Shown: positions 1 to 7,763, numbered from the stretch's first letter. The stretch is DNA of 42,033 nucleotides from an uncultured Bacilli bacterium (GCA_934098455.1 CAKOOU010000005.1:1-42033), one strand, 5' to 3'. The notes: generated by a model from the letters alone, not told the origin. Numbers and translations are program-made.

Positions 1-1245
1 ATTAATGAAGTAAATGATAACGTTAATAGTAAATCAAATACAATTAATGGAAATATAAGTACAGCAAAAGAAGGTATTATAAATAATACAAATTTAAAAA
101 CAAATAAGATTATTAATGAAATAAATAATAATACAAATTTAAAAACAAATAAGATTGTTAAAGATGTTAATAATAGAACAACTGCTGCAGAAACATTATT
201 AAATAATTCAATTATTCAATCAAAAAATTCTATTGTTAGTGTTGTGCAAAATGAAGCGACTGGAGTTAAAACTCATATGAATACTTTAAACACTAATATG
301 TTGGACCATGTAACAGAACGTACATTAGATGTTAAAAAACATATAAATGGTGTTCAAAATGATATGAATAATCATGTAACAGAACGTACATTAGATGTTA
401 AGAAACATATAAATGGTGTTCAAAATGATATGAATAATCATGTAACAGAACGTACAAATGACGTAAAAACACATATAAATGGAGTAGAAAGTGAGATAAA
501 TAATCATGTAACAGAACGTGCACAAAGCATTAAAGAACACATAAATTCTATTCCTACAGGTATAAATGGAAATACAGATGACAAAGTACAAAGTGCTAAA
601 GAACATACAACAAATGCTAAAAATGAAATATTAAATAAAATAATGGGAACAAGTGCAGATTCATTATCAACTAGATTCAATAATATTAATTCAACAGTTG
701 GTATAATTAAAAACGATACACAAAACTTGGTTAACAATTTAGGCACAATAACTGGAAGTACAGTTGCAGAAACTTTAAGCAATGCAAATACAAATATTTC
801 AAATATAAAAAATAGTACAGATTTAATTGGTACTGCAACAGATAGCTCAAGTAATAATACAATTTTTGGAAAATTAAATAAAATTAATGATACTGTTGGA
901 GATATAGCAACAACATCAAACAGTACTAAAGATAAAGTAGATGAAATATCTAAAAGATTATATGGTAATGATACAACTACAGATACAGTATTTGACAAAA
1001 TAGCAACATTACAATCAACAATTGATGGTGTAGATGGTAAATTAAATACAATTGATAATAAGTTAACTTCAATTGAAGGTCAAATTACAACAATTATAAG
1101 CAATACAAGAAAACACCCTATAAATGCATCAGTTAAAGCAGATATCGCTAATGAAGTAAGTTCTTCTTGTACTGGAAATGCAACAGATTGTATTAATAAA
1201 ATATTAAATTCATTACAATTTAGAGGATATATTAATTTACAATAA
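1..1245 (+). CDS. Repetitive coiled-coil protein, 5' end outside window
   Basis: The frame is open from the first base, so this is the last 414 codons of a longer protein; the first in-frame ATG at 244-ish is internal. The sequence is rich in Asn, Thr, Ile and Lys and reads as heptad-like helix. It contains a 15-residue repeat (two copies, DNA from 82 and from 127) and four tandem 22-residue repeats beginning HVTER (66-bp units at 307, 373, 439 and 505; the first two are almost identical at DNA level, the last diverged). Downstream parts repeat the theme 'LNKINDTVGDI', typical of long rod-like fibres. There is one short Cys pair near the C-terminus (SSSCTGNATDCI). No enzymatic motif, anchor or sorting signal is visible. 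It could be a tail-fibre-like or surface rod protein; the function is unknown. An intrinsic terminator follows immediately. Confidence 0.75.
   Translation: MNEVNDNVNSKSNTINGNISTAKEGIINNTNLKTNKIINEINNNTNLKTNKIVKDVNNRTTAAETLLNNSIIQSKNSIVSVVQNEATGVKTHMNTLNTNMLDHVTERTLDVKKHINGVQNDMNNHVTERTLDVKKHINGVQNDMNNHVTERTNDVKTHINGVESEINNHVTERAQSIKEHINSIPTGINGNTDDKVQSAKEHTTNAKNEILNKIMGTSADSLSTRFNNINSTVGIIKNDTQNLVNNLGTITGSTVAETLSNANTNISNIKNSTDLIGTATDSSSNNTIFGKLNKINDTVGDIATTSNSTKDKVDEISKRLYGNDTTTDTVFDKIATLQSTIDGVDGKLNTIDNKLTSIEGQITTIISNTRKHPINASVKADIANEVSSSCTGNATDCINKILNSLQFRGYINLQ
307..570 (+). repeat. Four tandem 66-bp in-frame repeats
   Basis: Units start at 307, 373, 439 and 505, each coding for 22 residues that begin HVTER. 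Units 1 and 2 differ at one base that I can see; units 3 and 4 are progressively diverged. The length is a multiple of three, so gain or loss of a unit keeps the frame. Confidence 0.9.
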
Positions 1246-1268
1246 ACTGCTAATTGCAGTTTTTTTTT
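1244..1268 (+). terminator. Intrinsic terminator of the coiled-coil gene
   Basis: AAACTGC (1244-1250) pairs with GCAGTTT (1256-1262) around a 5-nt loop and runs into a T tract. The stem begins inside the stop codon. Confidence 0.85.
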
Positions 1269-1351
1269 ATCCATTTTTTAATACTTATATATAAATAAAA
1301 TTAATTATTCAAATTAATCGTGATTTTTATCTTTTGTTTAAAATTTAAAAA

Positions 1352-1360
1352 TGGTATACT
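1352..1360 (+). promoter_or_regulatory. Extended -10 promoter of tgt
   Basis: TGG-TATACT forms an extended -10 element; no good -35 is seen at 17 bp. It lies 24 bp before the tgt start, with the ribosome site AAGGAAG at 1371. Confidence 0.5.
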
Positions 1361-1383
1361 AAATGTAGTTAAGGAAGTGCAAC

Positions 1384-2508
1384 ATGAAAATAGAATATAC
1401 ATTATTGAAAAAAGAAAAAAATACTAGTGCCAGACTAGGTAAAATAAAAACAAATTACGGAGAATATGATACACCAATGTTTATGCCTGTTGGAACACAA
1501 GCAACTGTAAAAACTTTGAGTCCTGAAGAATTAAAAGCCATGCATGCCGGAATTATATTATCAAATACATATCACTTATGGCTAAGACCAGGAGAAGATA
1601 TTATAAATGAGGCTGGCGGACTTCACAAATTTATGAATTGGAACGGGCCAATATTAACTGACAGTGGTGGATTTCAAGTCTTTAGTTTAGCTAAACCCAA
1701 AGATATTACTGAAGAAGGAGTAAAATTTAAAAATCATCTAAATGGAGATAGTTTGTTTTTAACACCAGAAAAAAGTATTGAAATACAAAATAAATTAGAT
1801 AGTGATATTGCTATGAGCTTTGATGAATGCATAGGTTGGCCAGCAACATATGATTATTGTAAACAAAGTGTAGAAAGAACACTACGTTGGGCAAAACGAG
1901 GTAAAGACGTTTTTAATAACGAACGACAAAGTTTGTTTGGAATAGTACAAGGTGGAGAATATGCTGATTTAAGACAACATTGTGCAGAAGAATTAGTAAA
2001 AATGGATTTTGACGGTTACAGCATAGGCGGAACAAGTGTAGGAGAAGACAAATCTACAATGTACAAGATGGTTAATATGTCAACAAAGTATCTACCAGAA
2101 AACAAAGTTAGATATCTAATGGGCGTAGGAGACCCAATCGATATTATAGAAAATGTTATACGTGGTATCGATATCTTCGATTGTGTTAGTCCAACAAGAC
2201 TTGCAAGACACGGACATGCGTTAACAAAATATGGAAAAATAAATTTAAAAAATGCTAAATACAAAAAAGATTTTACACCAATAGAAGATACTTGCGATTG
2301 TTACGCATGCAAAAATTATACAAAAGCATACATAAAACATTTAATAAATGCAAATGAAACATTCGGGGCAAGATTACTCTCAATACACAACATTAGATAC
2401 TTAATAAGATTAACAGAAGAACTAAGAGAATCAATTAAAAACGACAACATATTAGAATATAAAAAGGAGTTTATAAAAAATTACTATGGAGAAAAAGAAA
2501 TTAAATAA
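1384..2508 (+). CDS. tgt: Queuine/preQ1 tRNA-guanine transglycosylase
   Basis: Exchanges guanine-34 in tRNAs with GUN anticodons for a 7-deazaguanine (preQ1 in most bacteria) during queuosine synthesis. The 374-residue length is typical. Visible family features are the TDSGGFQVFSL block with the conserved Asp at 93, the SFDEC segment near 145-149, LFGIVQGG near 185-191, DCVSPTRLARHG with the expected nucleophile Asp266, and the zinc site Cys304, Cys306, Cys309, His335. All expected catalytic and zinc ligands are present. The ATG at 1384 has AAGGAAG a short distance upstream. No other queuosine genes are in the window, so the cell may salvage the precursor or carry those genes elsewhere. The 3' end overlaps the next gene by 23 bases, implying co-transcription. 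Confidence 0.97.
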   Translation: MKIEYTLLKKEKNTSARLGKIKTNYGEYDTPMFMPVGTQATVKTLSPEELKAMHAGIILSNTYHLWLRPGEDIINEAGGLHKFMNWNGPILTDSGGFQVFSLAKPKDITEEGVKFKNHLNGDSLFLTPEKSIEIQNKLDSDIAMSFDECIGWPATYDYCKQSVERTLRWAKRGKDVFNNERQSLFGIVQGGEYADLRQHCAEELVKMDFDGYSIGGTSVGEDKSTMYKMVNMSTKYLPENKVRYLMGVGDPIDIIENVIRGIDIFDCVSPTRLARHGHALTKYGKINLKNAKYKKDFTPIEDTCDCYACKNYTKAYIKHLINANETFGARLLSIHNIRYLIRLTEELRESIKNDNILEYKKEFIKNYYGEKEIK

Positions 2509-2797
2509 AATATCAAATACTATTTTAATAATAGTATTAATAATTTTAACAATTATAACAATATATAAAATTAATAAACATCACGAAGATAAACTATATA
2601 ATGTATTATATTCAAAAATAGAATATGCTTCAAATAAATGTTATTTAGAAAATCAATGTAAAGATAATTTCACTCTAAATGATTTATATGAAAAAAAATA
2701 TTTAGAAACACAATATGACCCAATAAGTAAAGAAGAATTAGATAATAACATCAAAATTAAAATAAAAGAAGATAAAGTTATTATAGATAAAAAATAA
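2486..2797 (+). CDS. Small single-pass membrane protein, pseudopilin-like module
   Basis: A 103-residue protein with an N-terminal charged patch, one hydrophobic segment (about residues 12-27), then a soluble part. The soluble part has a helix, a Cys pair (C46, C52 region) and the segment TLNDLYEKKYLETQYDP. That segment resembles parts of the anchored proteins at 18681 and 20185 and of the pilin-like protein at 25071, all of which pair a TL-x-x-L-x-x-x-G/K-hydrophobic motif with a following Asp-rich turn. It overlaps tgt by 23 bases. The Shine-Dalgarno AAGGAG (2464-2469) is 16 nt from this ATG, longer than normal; ATT at 2480 would be spaced better, so the start is uncertain. Function unknown; probably an envelope protein. 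Confidence 0.7.
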   Translation: MEKKKLNKISNTILIIVLIILTIITIYKINKHHEDKLYNVLYSKIEYASNKCYLENQCKDNFTLNDLYEKKYLETQYDPISKEELDNNIKIKIKEDKVIIDKK

Positions 2798-2806
2798 AAT
2801 ACAATT

Positions 2807-2840
2807 TTCAACAATTATTTTAAAACATATATTTTATAAT
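2807..2840 (+). promoter_or_regulatory. Possible spoIIG-type promoter with a 0A-like box
   Basis: A -10 TATAAT lies at 2835-2840. TTCAACAA at 2807-2814 is the reverse complement of TTGTTGAA, one base off the Spo0A box core TGTCGAA, and sits where a -35 region would be. The Bacillus spoIIG promoter is Spo0A-dependent with boxes in this area. This is a weak single match and is offered tentatively. Confidence 0.25.
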
Positions 2841-2855
2841 AAACTAGGTGATAGT

Positions 2856-3614
2856 ATGACTATATACATCGATCTAGTTTTTTTTATTAACTTAATAATG
2901 GATTTCTATATTTTAAGTGGAGTAAAGTTCTTATTAAAATTACAAACTAAATTATATAGAATTATACTAGGTTCTATAATTGGTAGTTCATCAATACTTT
3001 TACTTTTCTTAAAACTAAATACTTTAGAATTAAACATATATAAAATACTAATAAGTATAATTATGACATATGTTACATTTGGTAAGAATAAATTTTTTAA
3101 CAAATTATTTTACCTATATATAATTAGCATTATTGTAGGAGGTTCATTATACCTAATAAACGATTCTCTAGGTTATAAGGTTGACAGTTTCATATTTATT
3201 AATAATGGATATAGTATAAATCTAATAATACTATTAATAATTAGTCCTCTAATAATATATTTATATATAAAAGAATTTCTAAAATTTAAAAAGAAAATTA
3301 ATACAACATATAATGTTATCATAAAAATAAAAAATAAAACCATAAATATAGAAGCATTTTTAGATACTGGTAACAAATTGATTGACCCTTATTTCCATCG
3401 GCCCATAATACTTTTAAATAAAAAATATATAAATTTAAAAAAACATAAAATAATATATGTGCCATTTAATTCATTAAATAATAATGGAATACTAAAATGT
3501 ATCATTCCAGAATATATATTAATAGATAATAAAAAGTATGATAAATGTTTAATAGGAATTAGTGATAATTTAAAATATGATTGCATACTAAATGAAAGGA
3601 TATTCGATATATGA
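2856..3614 (+). CDS. spoIIGA: Sigma-E processing peptidase SpoIIGA
   Basis: A membrane-embedded aspartic protease that, at the sporulation septum, removes the pro-sequence of pro-sigma-E. The N-terminal 140 residues hold about five hydrophobic segments. The C-terminal domain has the aspartic protease motif D170-T-G-N followed by LIDP and PIILL, as in the family. The length of 252 is somewhat shorter than Bacillus SpoIIGA. The start ATG follows TAGGTGAT. The gene overlaps sigE by four bases (ATGA), the translational coupling expected of the spoIIG operon. In the family SpoIIGA is activated by forespore SpoIIR, which is not in this window. Confidence 0.93.
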   Translation: MTIYIDLVFFINLIMDFYILSGVKFLLKLQTKLYRIILGSIIGSSSILLLFLKLNTLELNIYKILISIIMTYVTFGKNKFFNKLFYLYIISIIVGGSLYLINDSLGYKVDSFIFINNGYSINLIILLIISPLIIYLYIKEFLKFKKKINTTYNVIIKIKNKTINIEAFLDTGNKLIDPYFHRPIILLNKKYINLKKHKIIYVPFNSLNNNGILKCIIPEYILIDNKKYDKCLIGISDNLKYDCILNERIFDI

Positions 3615-4300
3615 AAAAATTAATAAAATTAATAATAAAATTATTTTACAAAGACAATGTATGTTTATTTTTAGGAAGTACAGATATATTACCACCACCA
3701 CTTAGCAATGAAGAAGAAATAAAATATTTAACATTAGCTAACAAAGGTGATATGGAAGCAAGAAATAAACTTATTGAACATAATATAAGATTAGTAGTTT
3801 TTTTAGCAAAAAAATATGAGAATACAGGCTACGATTTAGAAGATTTAGTAAGTATTGGTTCAATAGGTCTAATAAAAGGAATAAATACGTACAAAATGGA
3901 TAAAAATATAAAATTAGCAACATATTGTTCGAGATGTATAGCTAATGAAATATTAATGTTTCTAAGAAAAAATAAAAGACGTAAAACAGAAATAAGTTTT
4001 GAAGACGCTTTAAATTATGATGCAGAAGGTAATGAACTTCATCTAGAAGATATATTAGGTACAGATGAAGACATAGTTTATAAAGAATTTGAAAATAAAA
4101 TAGATAAAAAAATGTTAGAAAATGAATTAAATAGTTTAAACAATAGAGAAAGGCATATAATGAAATTAAGATACGGACTTAATAATACAGAAGAATATAC
4201 TCAAAAAGAAGTCGCTAACATGTTAGGAATAAGTCAATCATATATTTCAAGAATAGAAAAAAAAGTTATAAAAAGATTAAAAAATACAATGAAAGTATAA
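3611..4300 (+). CDS. sigE: Sporulation sigma factor SigE (pro-form)
   Basis: Mother-cell sigma factor of the sigma-70 family, 229 residues. It shows region 2 (NIRLVVFLAKKYENTG, then DLEDLVSIGSIGLIKG, then LATYCSRCIANEILMFLR), the linker with EISFEDAL and DILGTDEDI, and region 4 ending in the helix-turn-helix EVANMLGISQSYISRIEKK. The N-terminus is a basic amphipathic pro-sequence (MKKLIKLIIKLFYK) running up to LGSTDILPPPLS, which aligns with the Bacillus segment ending in LPPPLS. By recall of the Bacillus protein, the pro-sequence here is about eight residues shorter. It is translationally coupled to spoIIGA. sigG, often next in Bacilli, is absent; a terminator and a tRNA follow. Confidence 0.95.
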   Translation: MKKLIKLIIKLFYKDNVCLFLGSTDILPPPLSNEEEIKYLTLANKGDMEARNKLIEHNIRLVVFLAKKYENTGYDLEDLVSIGSIGLIKGINTYKMDKNIKLATYCSRCIANEILMFLRKNKRRKTEISFEDALNYDAEGNELHLEDILGTDEDIVYKEFENKIDKKMLENELNSLNNRERHIMKLRYGLNNTEEYTQKEVANMLGISQSYISRIEKKVIKRLKNTMKV

Positions 4301-4301
4301 A

Positions 4302-4327
4302 AAAACAACTATCAATTTAGTTGTTTT
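4302..4327. terminator. Bidirectional terminator between sigE and tRNA-Arg
   Basis: AAAACAACTA (4302-4311) pairs perfectly with TAGTTGTTTT (4318-4327) around a 6-nt loop. The T run is longer on the minus strand (seven T), so it serves the tRNA best, and it should also end sigE. Confidence 0.85.
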
Positions 4328-4339
4328 AAAATTCAAAAG

Positions 4340-4416
4340 TGGTGTCCGCGAGGCGACTCGAACGCCTGACCGATCGCTTAGAAGGCGATTGCTCTATCCA
4401 GCTGAGCTACGCAGAC
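4340..4416 (-). tRNA. tRNA-Arg (anticodon TCT)
   Basis: On the minus strand a full cloverleaf is seen. The acceptor GTCTGCG pairs with CGCGGAC (one G-U), the D arm is AGCTCAGCTGGATAGAGC-like, the anticodon stem ATCGC/GCGAT encloses CTTCTAA with anticodon TCT, and the T arm contains GTTCGAGTC. Discriminator A and an encoded CCA follow. It reads AGA codons, which are by far the commonest Arg codons in the neighbouring genes. Confidence 0.97.
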
Positions 4417-4436
4417 ATAACTCGATTACAAGAAAG

Positions 4437-4465
4437 ATTATATAATAAAAAAGTAGTAATTTCAA
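4437..4465 (-). promoter_or_regulatory. Sigma-A promoter of tRNA-Arg
   Basis: On the minus strand TTGAAA (4460-4465), a 17-bp spacer and TATAAT (4437-4442) lie about 20 bp before the tRNA. The -35 sits in the loop of the trxA terminator and the spacer contains one arm of that hairpin. Confidence 0.85.
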
Positions 4466-4484
4466 GTGTTTTTACTACTTTTTT
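4447..4484 (-). terminator. Terminator of the cvpA-trxA operon
   Basis: A perfect 13-bp inverted repeat (AAAAAAGTAGTAA at 4447-4459 and TTACTACTTTTTT at 4472-4484) with a 12-nt loop lies just after trxA. It ends in T-rich sequence on the minus strand. Confidence 0.85.
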
Positions 4485-4503
4485 ATCAATTTTAAATAAA
4501 TTT

Positions 4504-4794
4504 TTATAAATTATTAATAATTCTTTCAATTTCTTCCTTACTTTTAAATCCAATAAATTTAGACTTTTCTTCTTTATTCTTATAAATTACAACAGTAGGA
4601 ATACTCATAACTCCAAATTTTTGTGCAAGGCCAGGAAACTTATCTGTATTAACTTTTACAACATTTAAGTCCATAGTTTCTAAAACAGAACCAAGCATTT
4701 TACAAGGACCACACCAATCAGCATAAAAATCAACTAGTGTTATACCATCACTTAATAATTCATCTAAATTTTCTTTTTCCAAATATTTAATCAT
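4504..4794 (-). CDS. trxA: Thioredoxin
   Basis: A small cytoplasmic dithiol oxidoreductase of 96 residues. The active site WCGPCK follows DFYAD, the classic thioredoxin context, and the cis-proline segment is SIPTVVIYK. The fold ends with EEIERIINNL, slightly shorter than the usual 105 or so residues. It starts two bases after the cvpA stop codon, so it is almost certainly translated from the same mRNA. A strong hairpin terminator follows. Confidence 0.95.
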   Translation of the reverse strand: MIKYLEKENLDELLSDGITLVDFYADWCGPCKMLGSVLETMDLNVVKVNTDKFPGLAQKFGVMSIPTVVIYKNKEEKSKFIGFKSKEEIERIINNL

Positions 4795-4796
4795 AA

Positions 4797-5504
4797 TTAA
4801 CTCCTATATTTTTCAATCACTTTATCTACATCTTTGATATTTAATTTTTTATCATTAACAAGTTTATTTGCAGATTCATAACTCAATATTTTATTTTTCA
4901 TCAAAATATCTATTGTTTCTAAATTAGCTTTATTAGTATCATTTTCATTATGCAAAATAGTATCATAAACTTCATTAAAACTATTTGTTAAATCACCAGT
5001 AACACTATTTATTATAGGCAAATTATTTAAAATTATACCACTGTACTTACTATCATTAACATATTTTGTTGTAGTATTAACCATACTTGCAATACAAAGT
5101 AAAATAAATGCAAATAAAATACCTTCCAATGCACCAACTATTGCACCAATAATTTTATTAGGTAAAGTCAAAACTATTGTAGCATTTAATATTTTATCAA
5201 AAACAACTGAAATCTTTTTAACAATTCCAAAAATAATTCCTAGTATCAATATAGTTATTCCATATGCTATAACTTCATAAAATAAAATATTAACAGCAAT
5301 AACACCTTTAAAAATACCAGCAAAATTTAAAAAAGGTAAATTTTCATACATTAATGTAGAAATAGGTTGTTTTAAATAAAAAGCAATAATAAATATTAAA
5401 AATGTTCCTATAAAATTAATAATACTTGGTAACATACCTTGTTTAAACCCCTTTAAAGCACATAACACTAAAATAATAATTATAATATAATCTACTATAT
5501 TCAT
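4797..5504 (-). CDS. CvpA family membrane protein
   Basis: A polytopic membrane protein of 235 residues. Hydrophobic segments lie near residues 5-20, 28-46, 68-92, 98-120 and 125-145, with LKGFKQGMLPSIINFIG at the N-terminus as in the CvpA/YshB family. The last 90 residues are hydrophilic. In E. coli CvpA is linked to colicin V production and membrane stress; its molecular role is unclear. In B. subtilis the homologue yshB sits near rnhC and zapA. Here rnhC is the divergent neighbour, so part of that synteny survives, but zapA, polX and mutS2 are absent and trxA follows directly. A strong ribosome site AGGAGGAATGAT precedes the ATG. Confidence 0.85.
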   Translation of the reverse strand: MNIVDYIIIIILVLCALKGFKQGMLPSIINFIGTFLIFIIAFYLKQPISTLMYENLPFLNFAGIFKGVIAVNILFYEVIAYGITILILGIIFGIVKKISVVFDKILNATIVLTLPNKIIGAIVGALEGILFAFILLCIASMVNTTTKYVNDSKYSGIILNNLPIINSVTGDLTNSFNEVYDTILHNENDTNKANLETIDILMKNKILSYESANKLVNDKKLNIKDVDKVIEKYRS

Positions 5505-5589
5505 ATCATTCCTCCTATCTAAATTATATTATATAGTTATAGAAAAAGAAAGATATATTTGTTATACTATATAAAGAAGGAGTGATATT

Positions 5590-6546
5590 ATGGCACAAAC
5601 AACAATAGTTTATAAAGTAAGTCCTAATTTAAAAAATGAAATAATAGAATTTTATAAAGATAGATTTTTAGAGAAAAAACCTCCATATAGTGTATTCCAA
5701 GTTAAAGATTTTGATTGTGTAACTACATTATATGATTCAGGCAAAATAATGTTTCAAGGAATTGGAGCAGATATAGAAGCATCTTATTGGATAGAAAGAG
5801 AAAGAATATTAAATAATAGAAATGTTTCTAGTGAACTTGCAAGTGATATGAAAAAAAAGGATGACAAAAAGAAAGAACAAAATGATGATAGATTTAAGTT
5901 TATTTCTACAATTGGTTCAGATGAAGTAGGTACTGGAGATTACTTTGGTCCAATAGTAGTAACAGCAAGTTATGTAGATATAAAAGATAAATTCAAATTA
6001 GAAGAACTTGGAATAAGAGACTCAAAAAAATTAACAGATGAGAAAATTTTATCAATTGCACCAGAGATTATAAAAACTATACCACATGTAAGTTACATAT
6101 TAAGTCCAGAAGAATACAATAAAAAAGGCATAACTAATATGAATCAAGTAAAAGCAATACTTCACAACAAAGTATTATATGAATTAGTTAACAAAGATAA
6201 TTATGATTACAAAAAAATAGTAGTTGACCAATTTTGCTTAGTAAATAAATATTATGAGCATATAAATAAAGTAAAAAATAAAATTACAGATATTACATTC
6301 ACAACTCATGCAGAAGATAAATGTCTTTCAGTTGCAACAAGTAGCATCATATCAAGATATATATTCTTAAAAGAGATGGATAAATTAAGTGACAAATTAC
6401 ACATTCCATTAAAAAAAGGTGCAGGCATAAACGTAGATGAACAAGGAGTAGAAATAGTAAAAAAATATGGTTTTAATAAATTAAATGAAATTGCAAAACT
6501 AAATTTCAAAAATACAGAAAAAATAAAATCTCAATTATCAAATTAA
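5590..6546 (+). CDS. rnhC: Ribonuclease HIII
   Basis: Degrades the RNA strand of RNA-DNA hybrids. The protein has 318 residues. The N-terminal 90 or so form the TBP-like hybrid-binding domain, followed by a Lys-rich linker (KKKDDKKKEQ). The catalytic domain opens with IGSDEVGTGDYFGPIVV, which holds the Asp-Glu pair typical of HIII, followed by GIRDSKKL, VDQFCL and AEDKCLSVATSSIISRY with the later acidic residue. An extended -10 (TGT-TATACT near 5560-5568) and AAGGAGTGA precede the start. It is divergent from cvpA-trxA. The last codons and stop form half of a terminator stem. Confidence 0.94.
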   Translation: MAQTTIVYKVSPNLKNEIIEFYKDRFLEKKPPYSVFQVKDFDCVTTLYDSGKIMFQGIGADIEASYWIERERILNNRNVSSELASDMKKKDDKKKEQNDDRFKFISTIGSDEVGTGDYFGPIVVTASYVDIKDKFKLEELGIRDSKKLTDEKILSIAPEIIKTIPHVSYILSPEEYNKKGITNMNQVKAILHNKVLYELVNKDNYDYKKIVVDQFCLVNKYYEHINKVKNKITDITFTTHAEDKCLSVATSSIISRYIFLKEMDKLSDKLHIPLKKGAGINVDEQGVEIVKKYGFNKLNEIAKLNFKNTEKIKSQLSN

Positions 6547-6555
6547 TTGAGATTT
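6526..6555. terminator. Shared terminator of rnhC and the convergent XRE-like gene
   Basis: AAATCTCAATTA (6526-6537) pairs perfectly with TAATTGAGATTT (6544-6555). The stem contains the rnhC stop codon and touches the stop of the opposite gene. The minus-strand T run is the better one. Confidence 0.75.
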
Positions 6556-6865
6556 AATCTTTAAAAAAGTCTTCTATATCCTTTTCTAAAATTATAGATA
6601 ATTTAACCAATTTTTCAAGCGGTATTCTTTTAGTACTATCAGTTTCACTTTCAAATCTTTTATAATGATTATGACTATAGTCTAAAAGTGCACTAATATT
6701 TTCACTAGAGTAGGGATTTATTAAATTCCTATTTTCTAATGTTTTAAATTCATTATATTTCTCAATACGGAATTTTTTTATATTTTTACAAATATTTCTG
6801 TACAATCTTTCTTGATTAATCAAGCTTACTTTTTCTTGTAACAAACTATACTCTTTTACTGCCAT
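6554..6865 (-). CDS. Divergent XRE-like helix-turn-helix protein
   Basis: A 103-residue cytoplasmic protein. Residues from about 25 (NICKNIKKFRIEKYNEF) to the end (RIPLEKLVKLSIILEKDIEDFFKD) follow the layout of an XRE/Cro-type domain: helix 1, the helix-turn-helix (ENISALLDYSHNHYKRFESE), and the typical tail 'IP-x-E-x-L-x-K-L…I…DFF'. An extra stretch of about 12 residues lies before the recognition region, so the match is loose. The start ATG has GAGGTGAT upstream. It probably regulates itself or a neighbour; no target is visible. Confidence 0.65.
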   Translation of the reverse strand: MAVKEYSLLQEKVSLINQERLYRNICKNIKKFRIEKYNEFKTLENRNLINPYSSENISALLDYSHNHYKRFESETDSTKRIPLEKLVKLSIILEKDIEDFFKD

Positions 6866-6961
6866 TTTTATGTAATCACCTCATATAAAAATTATTTCAC
6901 ATAATTTTAGACAAATTAGCCACGGTTTCGCGCAAAGTTTGAGTCATAAATATGTTTTTTT

Positions 6962-6970
6962 TGTTATAAT
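6962..6970 (+). promoter_or_regulatory. Extended -10 promoter
   Basis: TGT-TATAAT, about 65 bp before the small gene at 7034, with no clear -35. The 168-bp divergent region also holds an unusually GC-rich patch (about 6920-6936) that could be an operator for the neighbouring regulator. Confidence 0.5.
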
Positions 6971-7033
6971 TTACGTATATTGTAAAACAATATAAATGTA
7001 ACTTATTAAAAAATATTTAAGAAGGAGTGAAAT

Positions 7034-7291
7034 ATGAAAAAGAAAGAAAATTTTATTAATAATTTATCTAATTTATACACTGATTGTTATGATGGATTTA
7101 ACAAAATTGATAACCAAATATTTAATATTTATATTGATAGATATAACTTTTTAAATAATGAGTATCGATACTTAATAAAATTAGAACCATTAAATTTCTT
7201 TAAAAAAAGTCATAAAAAATGGGAAGATAAAATTATTAAACTAAAAAATGAAATAGAAGACATTTTAGAAAAAATTAGTAATAATATTTAA
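7034..7291 (+). CDS. Small hypothetical protein (85 aa)
   Basis: Not recognised. It is a hydrophilic, Lys-, Asn- and Tyr-rich protein of 85 residues that is mostly predicted helix, with no membrane segment and one Cys. The C-terminal third (KKWEDKIIKLKNEIEDILEKI) has heptad spacing suited to a short coiled coil. It has a good ribosome site (GAAGGAGTGA), its own extended -10 promoter and a strong terminator, so it is likely a real single-gene unit. It lies between two XRE-like regulators. Confidence 0.65.
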   Translation: MKKKENFINNLSNLYTDCYDGFNKIDNQIFNIYIDRYNFLNNEYRYLIKLEPLNFFKKSHKKWEDKIIKLKNEIEDILEKISNNI

Positions 7292-7300
7292 ATATTGCAC

Positions 7301-7347
7301 AAACTATAAATGATATAGATATAAATATAACATTTATAGTTTTTTTT
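7301..7347 (+). terminator. Intrinsic terminator
   Basis: AAACTATAAATG (7301-7312) pairs with CATTTATAGTTT (7331-7342), followed by a run of T to 7347. The loop is 18 nt. Confidence 0.85.
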
Positions 7348-7437
7348 CCATCAAAAATTAAGAATTTACACAAATTTAACAATAGAACGTTATAAGTGGA
7401 ATATAAAATATTTGTACAATTAATTTGGGTGATTATT

Positions 7438-7677
7438 ATGAAGATAAGTGAAGCAGTATCTAAAAAGATATTATGTATCATCAAAGAAAGGGACATAACT
7501 ATAAATAAACTTGCAACTATAAGTTGTTTAACACAAAGTACAGTTGATAGTTTAGTAAATGGTAAGTCTAAAAATCCTAAACTATTAACTATTATAAGGA
7601 TTTGTGATGGATTAGGCATAACTTTAAAAGAATTCTTTTCAGATGAAATTTTCTTAAATTTAGATAGAGAAGATTAA
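7438..7677 (+). CDS. XRE family transcriptional regulator
   Basis: A compact 79-residue Cro/C1-type DNA-binding protein. ISEAVSKKILCIIKERDIT leads into the helix-turn-helix (NKLATISCLTQSTVDSLVNGKS), then KNPKLLTIIRICDGLGITLKEFF, the standard tail of the small YozG-like (HTH_26) group. I chose the ATG at 7438, preceded by GGGTGATT, over an upstream ATG at 7396, because the family starts at MKIS and the extra 14 residues are hydrophobic and unlike it. No partner gene shows its target. A perfect 10-bp palindrome (TTAACGTTAA, 7688-7697) lies just downstream. Confidence 0.85.
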   Translation: MKISEAVSKKILCIIKERDITINKLATISCLTQSTVDSLVNGKSKNPKLLTIIRICDGLGITLKEFFSDEIFLNLDRED

Positions 7678-7717
7678 CATTGTAAAATTAACGTTAAGTA
7701 GTTAATTTATTATTCCG

Positions 7718-7763
7718 AAATATCCCTTTATTTGATATTATTAAAGTGAAGGGATTTTTATTT
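7718..7763 (+). terminator. Hairpin that also covers the next ribosome site
   Basis: ATCCCTT (7722-7728) pairs with AAGGGAT (7749-7755), extendable by three A-T pairs past a bulged T, and is followed by a T-rich stretch. The right arm is also the Shine-Dalgarno (AAGGGA) of the gene starting at 7764. Inside, CTTTA (7726-7730) and TAAAG (7742-7746) can form a competing stem. Confidence 0.55.

Noticed and set aside
82..570. CRISPR array
   Set aside because: Repeats are contiguous, in frame and translated, with no unique spacers or cas genes.
391..998. Long open frames on the minus strand opposite the coiled-coil gene
   Set aside because: They are antisense to a repeat-rich, AT-rich gene, carry no ribosome site, and encode only hydrophobic shadow sequence.
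7396..7437. Upstream start of the XRE regulator
   Set aside because: It adds a hydrophobic 14-residue lead unlike the family; the ATG at 7438 has a better ribosome site.
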